A DNA stretch of 64,000 nucleotides. Source: JAKZVK01 sp965248255 (GTDB taxonomy: Bacteria > Acidobacteriota > Terriglobia > Bryobacterales > UBA6623). A model generated the notes under the pieces. That model saw only the letters and a list, made by a program, of their open reading frames with translations. It had not been told where the DNA came from and did not search any database. Positions 54,129 through 63,437 of the stretch are shown piece after piece. The stretch is taken from assembly GCA_965248255.1 (NCBI GenBank), contig CBDFIW010000004.1, positions 2,108,001 to 2,172,000 on the forward strand, given 5' to 3'. Each line of letters begins with the position of its first letter. The stretch's first letter is position 1. The translations under genes and the position numbers were made by a program.

Positions 54129-54557
54129 TTACAACTCCATCTGTCTCGGCTGCTGTGCTTCGTGGGGGTGTGCCGGCCCGGCATAGATCTTGAGCCGCCG
54201 TGCCAGTTGCTTGCCCAGTTTGTTCTTCGGCAGCATCCCCACAACCGCTTCCTCGATCAGCCGCTGGGGGAACTTCGCGCGCACCTCGCGGGCCGTCGAT
54301 TCCTTCAGGCCGCCAGGGTAGCCGGAGTGCCGCCGGTACTTCTTCTGCTCTTCTTTCCGGCCCGTCAGCTTGATCTTTTCCGCGTTGACAACCACGACGT
54401 GGTCGCCCGTTTTGAGGAAGGGCGTGTAGTCGGGCTTGTGTTTCCCCATTAGCAACACGGCCGCGCGAGTCGCCAAGCGTCCAAGAACCTGGTTGTCGCA
54501 GTCGAGCAGGTACCAGTCATTCTTGACTTCACTGGCACGCGGCACGAACGTCTTCAT
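54129..54557 (-). CDS. rplM: 50S ribosomal protein L13
   Basis: The protein is 142 residues from the ATG at 54557 (MKTFVPRASEVKNDWYLLDC), with AGGAG before it; the frame to 54623 is not family-like. It contains VLGRLATRAAVLLMGKHKPD, SGYPGGLKE and PKNKLGKQLARRLKIYAGPA. It is the first gene of the minus-strand translation operon rplM-rpsI-rpsB-tsf-pyrH-frr. A promoter is expected in the 187-base gap to the divergent aminotransferase. Confidence 0.97.
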   Translation of the reverse strand: MKTFVPRASEVKNDWYLLDCDNQVLGRLATRAAVLLMGKHKPDYTPFLKTGDHVVVVNAEKIKLTGRKEEQKKYRRHSGYPGGLKESTAREVRAKFPQRLIEEAVVGMLPKNKLGKQLARRLKIYAGPAHPHEAQQPRQMEL

Positions 54558-54744
54558 TTCATACACTCCTCTCCCCCAAGGACGCACCAACGGGTTCATT
54601 CGGTGGCTCGCGGACACACCCAACCCCGCGACGCCCTGAGGGAGAGCCTCGGGCGAGCCCTAGGCCTTAAGATTAGTCTAACGTAACCCGGCAGGATGTG
54701 TCCATGGTGGGCGTTTCCGGCTGTGGCACCCCACGTTGGCCTGA
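54558..54744. promoter_or_regulatory. Divergent promoter region for the rplM operon and the aminotransferase gene
   Basis: This gap must hold promoters in both directions. On the minus strand an AT-rich TTAGACTAATCTT about 115 bases before the rplM ATG is the best -10 candidate, leaving a long leader that could be bound by L13. A GC-rich hairpin-prone region (GGGCTCGCCCGAGG) lies between. No clear -35 box was seen. Confidence 0.35.
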
Positions 54745-55911
54745 ATGTTTGCCCGACGCACGAGCTGGAATACCACATCCAACCGGCTCGCGGCGGCCCT
54801 GGAGGAGCGTCGCCAACAGGGTCTGGCCGTTGTGGACCTGAGCGAATCGAACCCCACGTGCTGCAGATTCGAGGCTGACGATCGGGCCATCGCGGAGGCA
54901 CTGGCCGCAGGGGCGCGCCAGCCCTACGAACCGGATCCCAAAGGGCTACGTACCGCCCGAGAGGCGGTCTGCAACTATTACGCCGCTCAGGGCGTATCCT
55001 TGACTCCGGAGCGCATCGTGCTTGCTACGGGCACGAGCGAGGGCTATTCGTTTGCCTTCCGACTGCTGGCGAATCCCGGCGACGAGATTCTCAGCCCCAC
55101 GCCCAGCTATCCGCTGGTCGACTTTCTCGCAGAGGTAAACGACGTTCGGCTCGTCCCCTATCCGCTGGTTTATGACTGCGGCTGGGGCATCGACTTGGCC
55201 CGCCTCTCCGAAGCGGTGACCGATCGGACCCGCGCCATCATCGTCGTCTCGCCCAACAATCCCACCGGCTCGTTCCTGCACGAGGACGAGGTGGCCGCGC
55301 TCGTCGAGCTGGCACGCCGGCACGAGCTGGCCCTCATCGCGGACGAAGTATTTCGTGACTACGCCTGGACGCCGGAGGCGGCCCGAGCCCCAAGTTGCGC
55401 CATGATAGATTCCTGCCTCACGCTCACGCTGAACGGGCTGTCGAAGATCTCGGCTCTACCGCAGATGAAGCTTGGCTGGATTGCCGTCAACGGACCCGGG
55501 CCGCTTGCCGAGCAAGCCTTGGCCAAGCTCGAGATCATCGCCGACACCTATCTGTCGGTGAGCACGCCCATCCAGCACGCCGCGGGCGCTCTTCTCGGTC
55601 AGCGGGCCAAGCTGCAGCTGCAAATCTTGCGGAGAGTCCGCCGGAACCTTGAGGTAATTGACGCTCGATTGGGGCCGGCGACTGCCGTTACGCGGCTCGA
55701 GGCGGAAGGCGGCTGGTACGCCGTCCTGCGGGTTCCGCGCACCCGAAGCGACGAAGAATGGGCGCTGGAGCTGCTTGAGACAGAGGGAACCTACGTTCAT
55801 CCCGGGCGGCTGTTCGGTTTTGCTGGGGACGGCCATCTAGTGGTCAGTCTGATCGTGCCGACTGACAGGATGCGGACCGGGATAGACCGACTGATTGGGC
55901 TTTGCGCGTAA
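54745..55911 (+). CDS. Pyridoxal phosphate-dependent aminotransferase (class I/II)
   Basis: The protein is 388 residues. The PLP lysine is K234 in NGLSKISALPQMKLGW. Other fold-type I segments are VDLSESNPTCC, YEPDPKGLRTAREAVCNYYA, VSPNNPTGSFL and ADEVFRDYAWTPEA (Asp of the PLP pyridine contact). It would transaminate an aromatic or aspartate-like amino acid; specificity is not clear. The start may lie a little downstream of the ATG at 54745, as the first ten residues are not conserved in memory of the family. Confidence 0.88.
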   Translation: MFARRTSWNTTSNRLAAALEERRQQGLAVVDLSESNPTCCRFEADDRAIAEALAAGARQPYEPDPKGLRTAREAVCNYYAAQGVSLTPERIVLATGTSEGYSFAFRLLANPGDEILSPTPSYPLVDFLAEVNDVRLVPYPLVYDCGWGIDLARLSEAVTDRTRAIIVVSPNNPTGSFLHEDEVAALVELARRHELALIADEVFRDYAWTPEAARAPSCAMIDSCLTLTLNGLSKISALPQMKLGWIAVNGPGPLAEQALAKLEIIADTYLSVSTPIQHAAGALLGQRAKLQLQILRRVRRNLEVIDARLGPATAVTRLEAEGGWYAVLRVPRTRSDEEWALELLETEGTYVHPGRLFGFAGDGHLVVSLIVPTDRMRTGIDRLIGLCA

Positions 55912-55917
55912 CCGTTC

Positions 55918-57297
55918 CTACGCCGTACCCGCCCATTCGCCTAACTCGATCGACAGCGGATCGTTGGTCTCCACTCCCCAACCCTTGACCATCCCGGCCA
56001 ATTCAACCACGGTGGACCGGTGGCTCGACGAGTCATAAAGGTTACGAGTCTCCTCGGGGTCCGCCCTCATGTCGTACAGCTCGCCGGGACGAAACACCGG
56101 CCGGCTGCCGAACTTCCGGAGCACCAACTTGTGCCGCTCGGTTCGCAACGCACGCTCTTCGTAGAAAGCGCCGTCAATCGCACGCTGCGGCACGTTCTGG
56201 ATCATGATCGGCCGCGCCCAATCATCGCGCCCGGATTCTACGATCTCGAGCAGGCTCTTCCCGTGAAGAACGGGTCGATAGCGGTTCCCGTACGCCCCAA
56301 TCGACGTGCCGATTCCCGCCGCGTCCATGATGGTCGGCATCAGGTCCACGAGGCTCACACCCGACTCCCACACCTTTCCCTGCGGTAAGCGCTTCGGGTA
56401 GCGCACGAGCATCGGGACGCGCGCCGCCTCGTCATAAGGGATGCACATGCCCTCGGTCGTGCCGGGCCGGTCTATCCAGCTCCGGCCGTGCTCGGTCGCG
56501 AAGATGATCATCGTGTCGTCGAGCAGGTCTCGTTGGCGTAGCGTATCGAGGATGCGGCCGACGTTCCAATCCAAAGCTGTCACCGAGCCGTAGTAGCCGG
56601 CGTGCTCCTGGCCGCGATAGTGCTCGAGGAACCGCTTGGGTGGGTCGGACGGCTCGTGCGGTGAATAATACGACTGGTAGAGGAAAAAGGGCTCGTCGGC
56701 GTGCCGTTCAATGAAGCGGATACCCTGGTCGGTGTGCACGTCCGGACGGTAGAGCGAGTTGTGCGGCTCCCCGATCCAATGCACCAGCAGTGAGTTGAAC
56801 GATTTCCAGTAGTCGAAGAACCCGGGGTTGGCGGGCCCGAGATGCCACTTGCCGATGTGTCCCGTGGCGTACCCAGAAGCGTTCAGGAAGAACGGGAAAT
56901 TGTCCCACAGCCGGAACCGTCCGTCACGAAACGGGTCGGCGATCGGCTCTTGATAGGTTGAGTTACTCGGCCCCGGGCTGTGTGGATAGACGTTGCGCTT
57001 GACCCCGTGGATGTGGGGATAGCTGCCGGTCAAGATCGACGCGCGCGCCGGACCGCAGACCGCCTGTGGCGTGTAGCAGTTGGCAAAGCGCACCCCGGTC
57101 TCGGCCAAGAAGTCGAGGCTCGGCGTGTGCACGTCCCGCTCGCCGTAGGCCCCGATGGCGTCGGTGCGGCATTTGTCGAACAGAAAAAAGAGGATGTTGG
57201 GCGGCCGGCCGCCCGCGCCCGGGTTGCTCTGCGGGCTCGGCCGTGCACCGGCCACCGGCGTCGCCGCCACACTGGAAAGAAAAGCTCTACGGTCCAT
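55918..57297 (-). CDS. Secreted sulfatase of the alkaline phosphatase superfamily
   Basis: The protein is 459 residues from the ATG at 57297; the GTG/ATG at 57321 adds eight. A Tat-like signal MDRRAFLSSVAATPVAGA precedes the domain. The formylglycine motif is C81-G-P-A-R in QAVCGPARASILTGSYPH. Further signatures are NILFFLFDKCRTDAIGAYGE, HIGKWHLGPANPG and IIFATEHGRSW. It would remove sulfate esters from glycans. A maturase (FGE) is not in the window. It is convergent with the aminotransferase gene. Confidence 0.88.
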   Translation of the reverse strand: MDRRAFLSSVAATPVAGARPSPQSNPGAGGRPPNILFFLFDKCRTDAIGAYGERDVHTPSLDFLAETGVRFANCYTPQAVCGPARASILTGSYPHIHGVKRNVYPHSPGPSNSTYQEPIADPFRDGRFRLWDNFPFFLNASGYATGHIGKWHLGPANPGFFDYWKSFNSLLVHWIGEPHNSLYRPDVHTDQGIRFIERHADEPFFLYQSYYSPHEPSDPPKRFLEHYRGQEHAGYYGSVTALDWNVGRILDTLRQRDLLDDTMIIFATEHGRSWIDRPGTTEGMCIPYDEAARVPMLVRYPKRLPQGKVWESGVSLVDLMPTIMDAAGIGTSIGAYGNRYRPVLHGKSLLEIVESGRDDWARPIMIQNVPQRAIDGAFYEERALRTERHKLVLRKFGSRPVFRPGELYDMRADPEETRNLYDSSSHRSTVVELAGMVKGWGVETNDPLSIELGEWAGTA

Positions 57298-57354
57298 AGC
57301 CACCCCCTGCTGGATCGCCACTAGTATACGGGGCTCGAAACACCCAACACGGCC

Positions 57355-58122
57355 TTACTTATACGCCGCGCAGACCAGGCGTTGTCCCCGGGCGTGCTGT
57401 TCATAGGCGTCCGGGGGAGGGTCGATGAACTCGACTCGCCGGAAACCGGCTTGCTTGAGGAAGAACTGAAGCGCTTTCGGCGAGGGGCAGGTGACAACCG
57501 GGGAATGTCCCGCCTCGGTGTTGTCGCTGTAGAAATCGCCGGACTCGTCGATGACGGCGAGGATGCCCTGATAGGGCCGGGTCCACTCCCGCGCGCCCCA
57601 CTCCGCCTGGCCTTCGACCTCGGGCACGACCTGCGTTTCGACAATGCATACCTCCTTGGTGACCCGGCTGACGTTGCGGAGGCAAAGCACCGGGTTCTCG
57701 AGGTGATACAGCACCCCAAGAAACAGGGTCAGCTCGTACGTTCCCCAGCGCGCCGGGTCGAGGTCTTCGACATTGCCTTGCCGGAGGTTGACTTGGGAAA
57801 GCCCGAGCCTTTCGGCCACGAAGCGTGCCTTGCGCAGGTTGACCTCGCGGTATTCGAGACCGGTCACGTGGCCGATGCCGAGCTTCGCCATCTCGAAACT
57901 GTAGAAGCCCTCGTGGCTGCCGATATCGAGGCAGTGGATTTCTGGCAAGCGCGATCCGAAGTGCCGCTCGACGACGCGGGTCACCATCTCGAGGCGTGTC
58001 CCGAAGATTTTCGTCACGTGCGGGGGGATGGCTGGGATCGTGCGCAGCCCGCCGCCCAAGTCGAAGGGATAGAACCAAGGACCAAGCTGGTCGATTTGCT
58101 CTTGCAGTTCTTCTCGGTTCAT
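57355..58122 (-). CDS. Class I SAM-dependent methyltransferase (DUF1698/CmoB-like)
   Basis: The ATG at 58122 gives 255 residues (MNREELQEQIDQLGPWFYPF). A GTG at 58143 would overlap the upstream stop by four bases and is also plausible. Motif I is HCLDIGSHEGFYSFEMAKLG. The fold continues with VTGLEYREVNLRKARFVAER and ELTLFLGVLYHLENPVLCLR, as in CmoB-like and DUF1698 methyltransferases. It probably methylates a small molecule or glycan, as the neighbour is a CmcI-type enzyme. Substrate is unknown. Confidence 0.8.
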   Translation of the reverse strand: MNREELQEQIDQLGPWFYPFDLGGGLRTIPAIPPHVTKIFGTRLEMVTRVVERHFGSRLPEIHCLDIGSHEGFYSFEMAKLGIGHVTGLEYREVNLRKARFVAERLGLSQVNLRQGNVEDLDPARWGTYELTLFLGVLYHLENPVLCLRNVSRVTKEVCIVETQVVPEVEGQAEWGAREWTRPYQGILAVIDESGDFYSDNTEAGHSPVVTCPSPKALQFFLKQAGFRRVEFIDPPPDAYEQHARGQRLVCAAYK

Positions 58123-58139
58123 GCGTTGCGCAGGGCCGA

Positions 58140-58907
58140 TCACGGCCGCCGCCGCAGCCAGCCGCCGGGCCAGTAGGTCACGTTCTCGGTCAATGGACCT
58201 TCATGACTCGGCCACGAGGGGCGGACACTTTCGAACTCAGAGTGCTGAGAGAGGAAGTCATTCACGGCGGCCGCTGGGTTATCGCTTCGCCAGCCCGCTT
58301 CGCCGCCAGGGACGTCGGCCAAGTCCGGCATATTGCCGTCGGCGACGACTACGTACGAGCCCGGCGTGACCAGCGGTGCGTAGGCTTCCAACTCCCGCCG
58401 AACATGCTCTCGGCTGTGGTCGGAGTCGAGAAAAACGAGGGTCGTCTCACCGGATCTCTGGAGATTCTTAACTTGCCCGACCACATCCGGGTTGGTGGAA
58501 TCGCCCTCGATCAACGCGATCCGGGGAGCCAGCCGATGGTTGGCCAGCGCCTGGCGGACTTCCGCCGGGACGCTGATGTCTACTCCGACCACACGTCCAT
58601 TACCCAGCGCTTCGCAAAGCGTCGCGTGGTAGAGCAGCGACCCGCCCTGGAAGACTCCGGTCTCGATCATCAGGTCGGGCTGCACTTGGCAGAAGACCTC
58701 CTGCATGCGCACGAGGTCCTCGGGGAGTTGGAGGATCGGGCGTTCCATCCAAGCAAAGTTGTGGTAATACCGCAGGCTCCAGCCGACCCGAAGCCACTGC
58801 CGTGACAGCTCCTCAAAAGCCTCTTTGGTGTAGAGGCCGTGGGTCCGAGCCGCGCCGTCTCCTTCTAGAGTGAAGGTCCGCGCTTCGGTGTCAATGATGT
58901 ATTTCAT
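58140..58907 (-). CDS. CmcI-family (cephalosporin hydroxylase/rhamnosyl methyltransferase-like) protein
   Basis: The protein is 255 residues. It has the CmcI order: YYHNFAWMERPILQLPEDLV, MIETGVFQGGSLLYHATLCE (SAM-binding motif), NGRVVGVDIS and TTLVFLDSDHSREHVRRELE (metal-binding Asp/His). CmcI-type enzymes O-methylate sugars in antibiotics and glycans. It is coupled to the next methyltransferase by a four-base overlap if the GTG at 58143 is used. The pair may decorate a polysaccharide. Confidence 0.83.
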   Translation of the reverse strand: MKYIIDTEARTFTLEGDGAARTHGLYTKEAFEELSRQWLRVGWSLRYYHNFAWMERPILQLPEDLVRMQEVFCQVQPDLMIETGVFQGGSLLYHATLCEALGNGRVVGVDISVPAEVRQALANHRLAPRIALIEGDSTNPDVVGQVKNLQRSGETTLVFLDSDHSREHVRRELEAYAPLVTPGSYVVVADGNMPDLADVPGGEAGWRSDNPAAAVNDFLSQHSEFESVRPSWPSHEGPLTENVTYWPGGWLRRRP

Positions 58908-59060
58908 CCGGGGGTGGGCGTCCTATTTATCGAAGCCGGCCTAGGGCCATCATACATGCCGGCGGCGACAAGTCCCGGTTGTCGGAACCGAAAACTGGGT
59001 GGTATCTTGGACTAGCGCGACCGCCGGTACAGGACCAGGGGTGCCGAGAGACGCTGAGCC
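58908..59060. other. Intergenic region between divergent genes
   Basis: This 153-base gap separates the CmcI gene (minus) from the membrane gene (plus) and should contain both promoters. No clear boxes were recognised. Confidence 0.3.
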
Positions 59061-59534
59061 ATGAACATCTTTCTTAAATTCGCCGCCAAGGTGATTGTTG
59101 CGCATTCGGTCACCTACGTTGTTGTCGGTGGGGCCGCCTATCAACTATTGACCAAGCATCTCTACGTCGGCGACGAAGCCGTCTTTGCGTCGTTCATGAG
59201 GACTGAGTCTGATCCGGCGTCGTGGAGCCACGTCATGACGTGGTTTCTGCCCGCCCAGATTCTTCGTGGCCTCGTGATCGCAGGAGCACTCTTCCCGTTC
59301 CTGGAGACACTACGAACTTGGGCGTTCACGAAGAGATGGCTGGCGATCGCCGGCGTTTACGTCGGTGTCGGCTTCTGGGCCGCGACAGTGGCCGCCCCCG
59401 GAACGATCGAAGGCCTGGTCTACCTGCGCCCCGAGATCACGGCCGCCATCCATCTTGAGGTGCAACCGGAGATCGTGATTCAGGGTTTGCTGATGTCCGC
59501 ATGGGTCTCGCGGTGGCTGGGCCCGAGCACTTGA
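59061..59534 (+). CDS. Hypothetical membrane protein
   Basis: The protein is 157 residues with about four membrane helices (KFAAKVIVAHSVTYVVVGGA; TWFLPAQILRGLVIAGALFP; WLAIAGVYVGVGFWAATVAA; VIQGLLMSAWVSRWLG). No family was recognised. The ATG is preceded by GAGAGACGCTGAGCC, a weak ribosome binding site. It stands alone on the plus strand between two minus-strand groups. Confidence 0.6.
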   Translation: MNIFLKFAAKVIVAHSVTYVVVGGAAYQLLTKHLYVGDEAVFASFMRTESDPASWSHVMTWFLPAQILRGLVIAGALFPFLETLRTWAFTKRWLAIAGVYVGVGFWAATVAAPGTIEGLVYLRPEITAAIHLEVQPEIVIQGLLMSAWVSRWLGPST

Positions 59535-59867
59535 CCGTTTCCGAGCTTCCGAAAATCCCCGCCAGCTCAACCGGTTGTCGGAGGGTGGAGCAGGTAGACA
59601 AGCGGTTCCGGGCGCTGCGGCGATGCCGCATGCCAAAAGGATCGCGCACGCCACCTCGATCGCCCCGGTAGGTAAGGGATCCGGCTCGGGAAGCCCCGCA
59701 GCTCCCATGCTGCGCGACAGACTCCCCGCCGGGTTGTTTCGCGAAGGTCCAGCGGCTGCGCTGACGGCTTGAACGGCCTCAACGCAGGCTGACGCCTGCG
59801 GCTCCGAGTGGCGTGTTGAGGCCATCTCAAGACTTACCCAACTGGAGACAACGGGGCGTGCGGTCCT
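59535..59867. other. Gene-free region with nested hairpin repeat
   Basis: No gene is supported. It contains the nested inverted repeat 59775-59823 (separate entry) and the region downstream of the membrane-TPR gene. Confidence 0.35.
59775..59823. repeat. Nested inverted repeat (REP-like)
   Basis: An outer 9-bp stem GGCCTCAAC (59775-59783) / GTTGAGGCC (59815-59823) encloses an inner stem GCAGGC/GCCTGC with a TGAC loop (59784-59799). Two nested perfect stems of this kind are typical of REP-like elements or bidirectional terminators. Confidence 0.55.
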
Positions 59868-61699
59868 TCAGCTTGGTGGCGCTCGGGTGACCCGCTCAAG
59901 GGCCTCGGTGAAACCGGGGTTCGGTGGATCTTCTCGCTTGAGGGCTTCGCGGTACAGACCTGCCGCTTCGGCATGTCTTCCTTCGGCCTCCTCGATCTGG
60001 CCGAGAAAGAAGAACGGATAGGGATTCCTCGCGCCGTCGAGAGTTCTCGCGGTTTCGAGATGCCGCCGGGCCTCTTCGACCAAACCCCAGTCCCAGTAGG
60101 CGACTCCTATTTGTAAATGCGCATGCGAAGAGTCGGGATCGCTCTCCAACTGGTCGGCGGGAGCTTCCAACTCAGGCATGAGAACACGGTCCGACAGCGG
60201 CACGTCTCCGGAACTCGCCGTGGCCCGCAACAGTTCGTCCTTGTTGATCTCGCGCAAAAGCCGGCCCTCGGGATCGAAGGTAAAGGCAAAGTCAAACTCC
60301 GATAGGTTGACGTCCTCCACACCCACGCGTCGAACCAGGTCGTTCCCGCCCCGGGGGGCGTCGCACATCATGGTGACCGTCCAGCGGCGGCCGCGTCCGA
60401 ACTCGAAGGCGATGTAGGGCTCGTAGTGTTCGATGTAGAAGGGGTGAAAGGGGCTCTTGAGGCCCGTGACCAGGATCTCGCGGGCGTCGGCGGGCGCGGC
60501 GCGAAGCCGGTCGAACGAGCTCTGAATGTTGCCGAGGATCTGTTGCTGCTCGGCACGCCAGCGGTTGCGATCGTAGGGTCCGCGATCCAGCAACCATCCC
60601 GCGATACTGATGATCGTTATCAGGCCAAGCGCCGTGGCGACCGTCTGAGCCGGGCGACGGACCAGCGCCGCAGGCAAGATGGCCGCCACGCTCGACCGCG
60701 AGACGAGCAAGATGGGCGACAGGCAGAGCACTGCCCCAACCCAGCCGTACTGTGGCTCGATGTGGTTCGGTAGGACCGAATGCGGCAGCAGCGCCGAGAG
60801 TCCCCCAAGAACAAGACTACCGCCGGGAGCCGGACATTCTTTTGCGCCACCGCAAGCAACAAGCCGAAACCCGTCACAACCGCCGAAGCCGGCGTAAAGA
60901 GATAGCTGAGCAGAGTTGAGAAAGCCGACATCAGCGAAGCAGGGGCCAAACTCAGAAAATAGGGGTCAGTGGGGTCCGCGCTCGGCTGAATGAAGGCGTT
61001 GCGCGCCCCTATATTGACGACCGCAGCGGACAACTCAATTGCGATCACTCCCACGAAAAAGAAAGTCCCCGCCCGGCGTTGGCCGCTCCTCACAGTAAAT
61101 ACCTGAACCAACCAGTAGAACAGCGCCGCGACGTAGTACGTCTCCTTCGTGAATGCCAACAGCAACAACAGCAGTCCTGCGGCGCAGTACCAAGACCAGC
61201 CTCCCCGCTCCCGCCACGATTGCCAACAATGCATCGCCAGCAGCAAATAGGCGAGCGAGAGAGTTGCCATCGTGTCGTGGGAATGGCTCAGGTAAAACTG
61301 GGGGTGCGCGAACAAGCTCGCCAGATAGATCGCCACCACCCACCAAGACAGCGCAAACGGCGCAAGTCGCCGCCAAAGCTCAACGATCAAAACGGTGTTC
61401 AACAGCGTGATCGCAACCAGAACCGCGGTTGCTCCCTGAAGCCCCAGATGTCCGATCGTCCACAGAAACAGAAAGCCGAGCGGACGTGGATAGTTCAACT
61501 TCTCCCAAAGCGGTTCGCCGTCGGCGGTGATACCCGGAACCAGATAGTAGTCGGAGTGAAGCGGATCGAGCGGTGAGAAATAGCCCGGAAAGACGAACTG
61601 CAAACAGGCCCAATAGGCCGCGAACGCCAATGCCAGCGTCAGGCCAAACCGCCTCAGCTCAAACGCCCCGAGCAGATGGCCGGCGGGGTGTGGGGTCAT
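59868..61699 (-). CDS. Multi-pass membrane protein with C-terminal TPR region, frameshifted
   Basis: The first frame (61699 down to about 60805) encodes about eight membrane helices of a dolichyl-phosphate-mannose-type glycosyltransferase-like protein (FGLTLALAFAAYWACLQFVF; LFAHPQFYLSHSHDTMATLS). At a G5 run near 60803 one G is missing; the next frame continues with a LSALLPHSVLPNHIEPQYGW-like segment, another membrane helix and a TPR-type C-terminus (HAHLQIGVAYWDWGLVEEAR; FFLGQIEEAEGRHAEAAGLY). Restored length is about 610. The start overlaps the transketolase stop by four bases (ATGA). Confidence 0.75.
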
Positions 61700-62619
61700 A
61701 CCTTCTGAAACACCTCGGCCGCCGCGGCAGCGAGCTTTTCCGCGGAGAGGCCGTAGCGGTCCTCGAGATAGGCCTGGCTTCCGCTGATGCCCGGTTCCAG
61801 GGCCGCAACGCCTCGCCGCACGACCCGGCAGTCAAGCCCTTCCTCGGCGACGATTTCGCAAACCAGTGAGCCGAGGCCGCCGTCGATGGAGTGTGCCTCG
61901 ACGGTAACGACATCGCGGAAGCGGGTCAGCAGAGGGACTAGGTTTGCGGGCGGCCGCGGGCCGAGGTTGTCGACCAGGGCCACGGCGGCATCGATCCCTT
62001 CCGGGCCGAGTTGCTTGGCTGCCTCAACTGCGTTCACTGCCGCCGTACCGAGGGCGACGAGCAGTAGGTCTCGGCCGTCGCGCACAAGCTGCGCCTGGTT
62101 CAAAGCAAAACGGCCTTCAAGCCCGGGAACGGTGGTCTTGTTGTCTTTGCTCAAGCGGAAGTAGACCGGCTCGGGCAGCTTGTGGGCAGCCGGCAGCGCG
62201 GTCCTGATCTGCTGAAAGTCGCCCGGGGCGATGATGCGGATCGCCCGCAGCGCGCGCAGTACGGCGATGTCTTCCAGAGCGTAGTGCGAGAAGCCGTTGG
62301 ACCCGTACTCGAAACCGCCACCTACGCCCACTATCCGCACCGGCAGCCGATGTTGGATCGGGCCGTTGCGTAAGAACTCATAGGGACGCAGCACCGCGAA
62401 CGGTGCAATCGAGTAGACAAACGGGGTGAAGCCGCCTTCGGCCAAGCCGGTCGCCAGCCCCAACATATTCTGCTCCGCAACGCCCACGTTGAAGAACCGC
62501 GACGGAAAGCGCTCGGCGAACGGCTCGACGGCGGTGTAGCCGAGATCACCGGTGAGGAAGACAATGCGCGGATCGTCTTCCGCCAGCTCGACCAGGGTTC
62601 CGATGAAGGCGGCTCTCAT
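61696..62619 (-). CDS. Transketolase, C-terminal subunit
   Basis: The protein is 307 residues from the ATG at 62619. It carries the pyrimidine-binding domain (FFNVGVAEQNMLGLATGLAE; the Glu of AEQNM activates thiamine diphosphate) and the C-terminal regulatory domain. The pairing with a separate N-terminal subunit is the split transketolase seen in many bacteria and archaea. It overlaps both neighbours by four bases. In a polysaccharide or secondary metabolite setting, such pairs can supply unusual pentose or deoxy sugar precursors. Confidence 0.88.
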   Translation of the reverse strand: MRAAFIGTLVELAEDDPRIVFLTGDLGYTAVEPFAERFPSRFFNVGVAEQNMLGLATGLAEGGFTPFVYSIAPFAVLRPYEFLRNGPIQHRLPVRIVGVGGGFEYGSNGFSHYALEDIAVLRALRAIRIIAPGDFQQIRTALPAAHKLPEPVYFRLSKDNKTTVPGLEGRFALNQAQLVRDGRDLLLVALGTAAVNAVEAAKQLGPEGIDAAVALVDNLGPRPPANLVPLLTRFRDVVTVEAHSIDGGLGSLVCEIVAEEGLDCRVVRRGVAALEPGISGSQAYLEDRYGLSAEKLAAAAAEVFQKV

Positions 62620-63437
62620 GAGGCCGCATCGACCTCCTCGACCGCCTGCCGGTATTGTTCCTCTGACATCGGCCAGTAGTGCCACTTGATCTGGTTCTTC
62701 ATGAATGAGACGCCTTTGCCGAAGATGGTTCGAGCAACGACCGCGCGCGGCGGGCCCGAGCCGCCGCCTGCCTTGCTCAGCACGGACGACAGTCGGGCCT
62801 CGGCGTCGTCTCCCTGGGCGTCCACTTCGTGGACCTCCCAGTCAAAGGCGCACCAGCGGCCCGATAGCGGTGACAAGTCGACCACGTCACGCGTGTAGCC
62901 GAGCGCCTGCTGTCCGTTGACGTCGACGACGGCGACGAGATTCGAGAGCTTGTGGTGGGCGGCGAACATGGCGGCTTCCCACAGCGAGCCTTCGTTACAC
63001 TCGGCGTCGCTGACGAGCACAAAAGCCCGCCTCAGCGAACCTTGTTGGGAACCCTGCTGGGCGCCCTGCAAGCGAGCCGCCAGGGCCGCGCCCGCGCCCA
63101 TCGAAAGCCCGTGGCCGAGCGAGCCGGAGGCGAAGTCGACGCCCGCGAGCGCCGCTTCCGGGTGGACTCCCAGCGTCGTTCCGTCACCGCAGTAAGTCTC
63201 GAGCTGCTCGGCGGTCACCCAGCCCCTCAAATGAAGCGCGGCGTAGAGCGCTAGTGCGGCGTGGCCTTTCGACAGCACGAACCGATCGCGTTCGGGGTCG
63301 CCAGGCTCGGGGATGTGCAAGACGCCCCCATAGAGAGCCGCAACGATGTCGGCGATGGAAAGAGCGGAGCCGATGTGTCCCACCCCGGCGCGGTAGGAGT
63401 GGTCGAGAATCAAACGCCGGATCCGTCGGGCTTGCAT
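62616..63437 (-). CDS. Transketolase, N-terminal subunit
   Basis: The protein is 273 residues with the thiamine diphosphate domain: GVGHIGSALSIADIVAALYG, RFVLSKGHAALALYAAL, ASGSLGHGLSMGAGAALAAR and VLVSDAECNEGSLWEAAMFA (metal-binding G-D/A-x-E-x-N). A small QGAQQGSQQGS repeat follows the first of these regions. The stop overlaps the start of the C-terminal subunit (ATGA). It is the first gene of a coupled three-gene set. The first codon is the ATG at 63437. Confidence 0.88.
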   Translation of the reverse strand: MQARRIRRLILDHSYRAGVGHIGSALSIADIVAALYGGVLHIPEPGDPERDRFVLSKGHAALALYAALHLRGWVTAEQLETYCGDGTTLGVHPEAALAGVDFASGSLGHGLSMGAGAALAARLQGAQQGSQQGSLRRAFVLVSDAECNEGSLWEAAMFAAHHKLSNLVAVVDVNGQQALGYTRDVVDLSPLSGRWCAFDWEVHEVDAQGDDAEARLSSVLSKAGGGSGPPRAVVARTIFGKGVSFMKNQIKWHYWPMSEEQYRQAVEEVDAAS

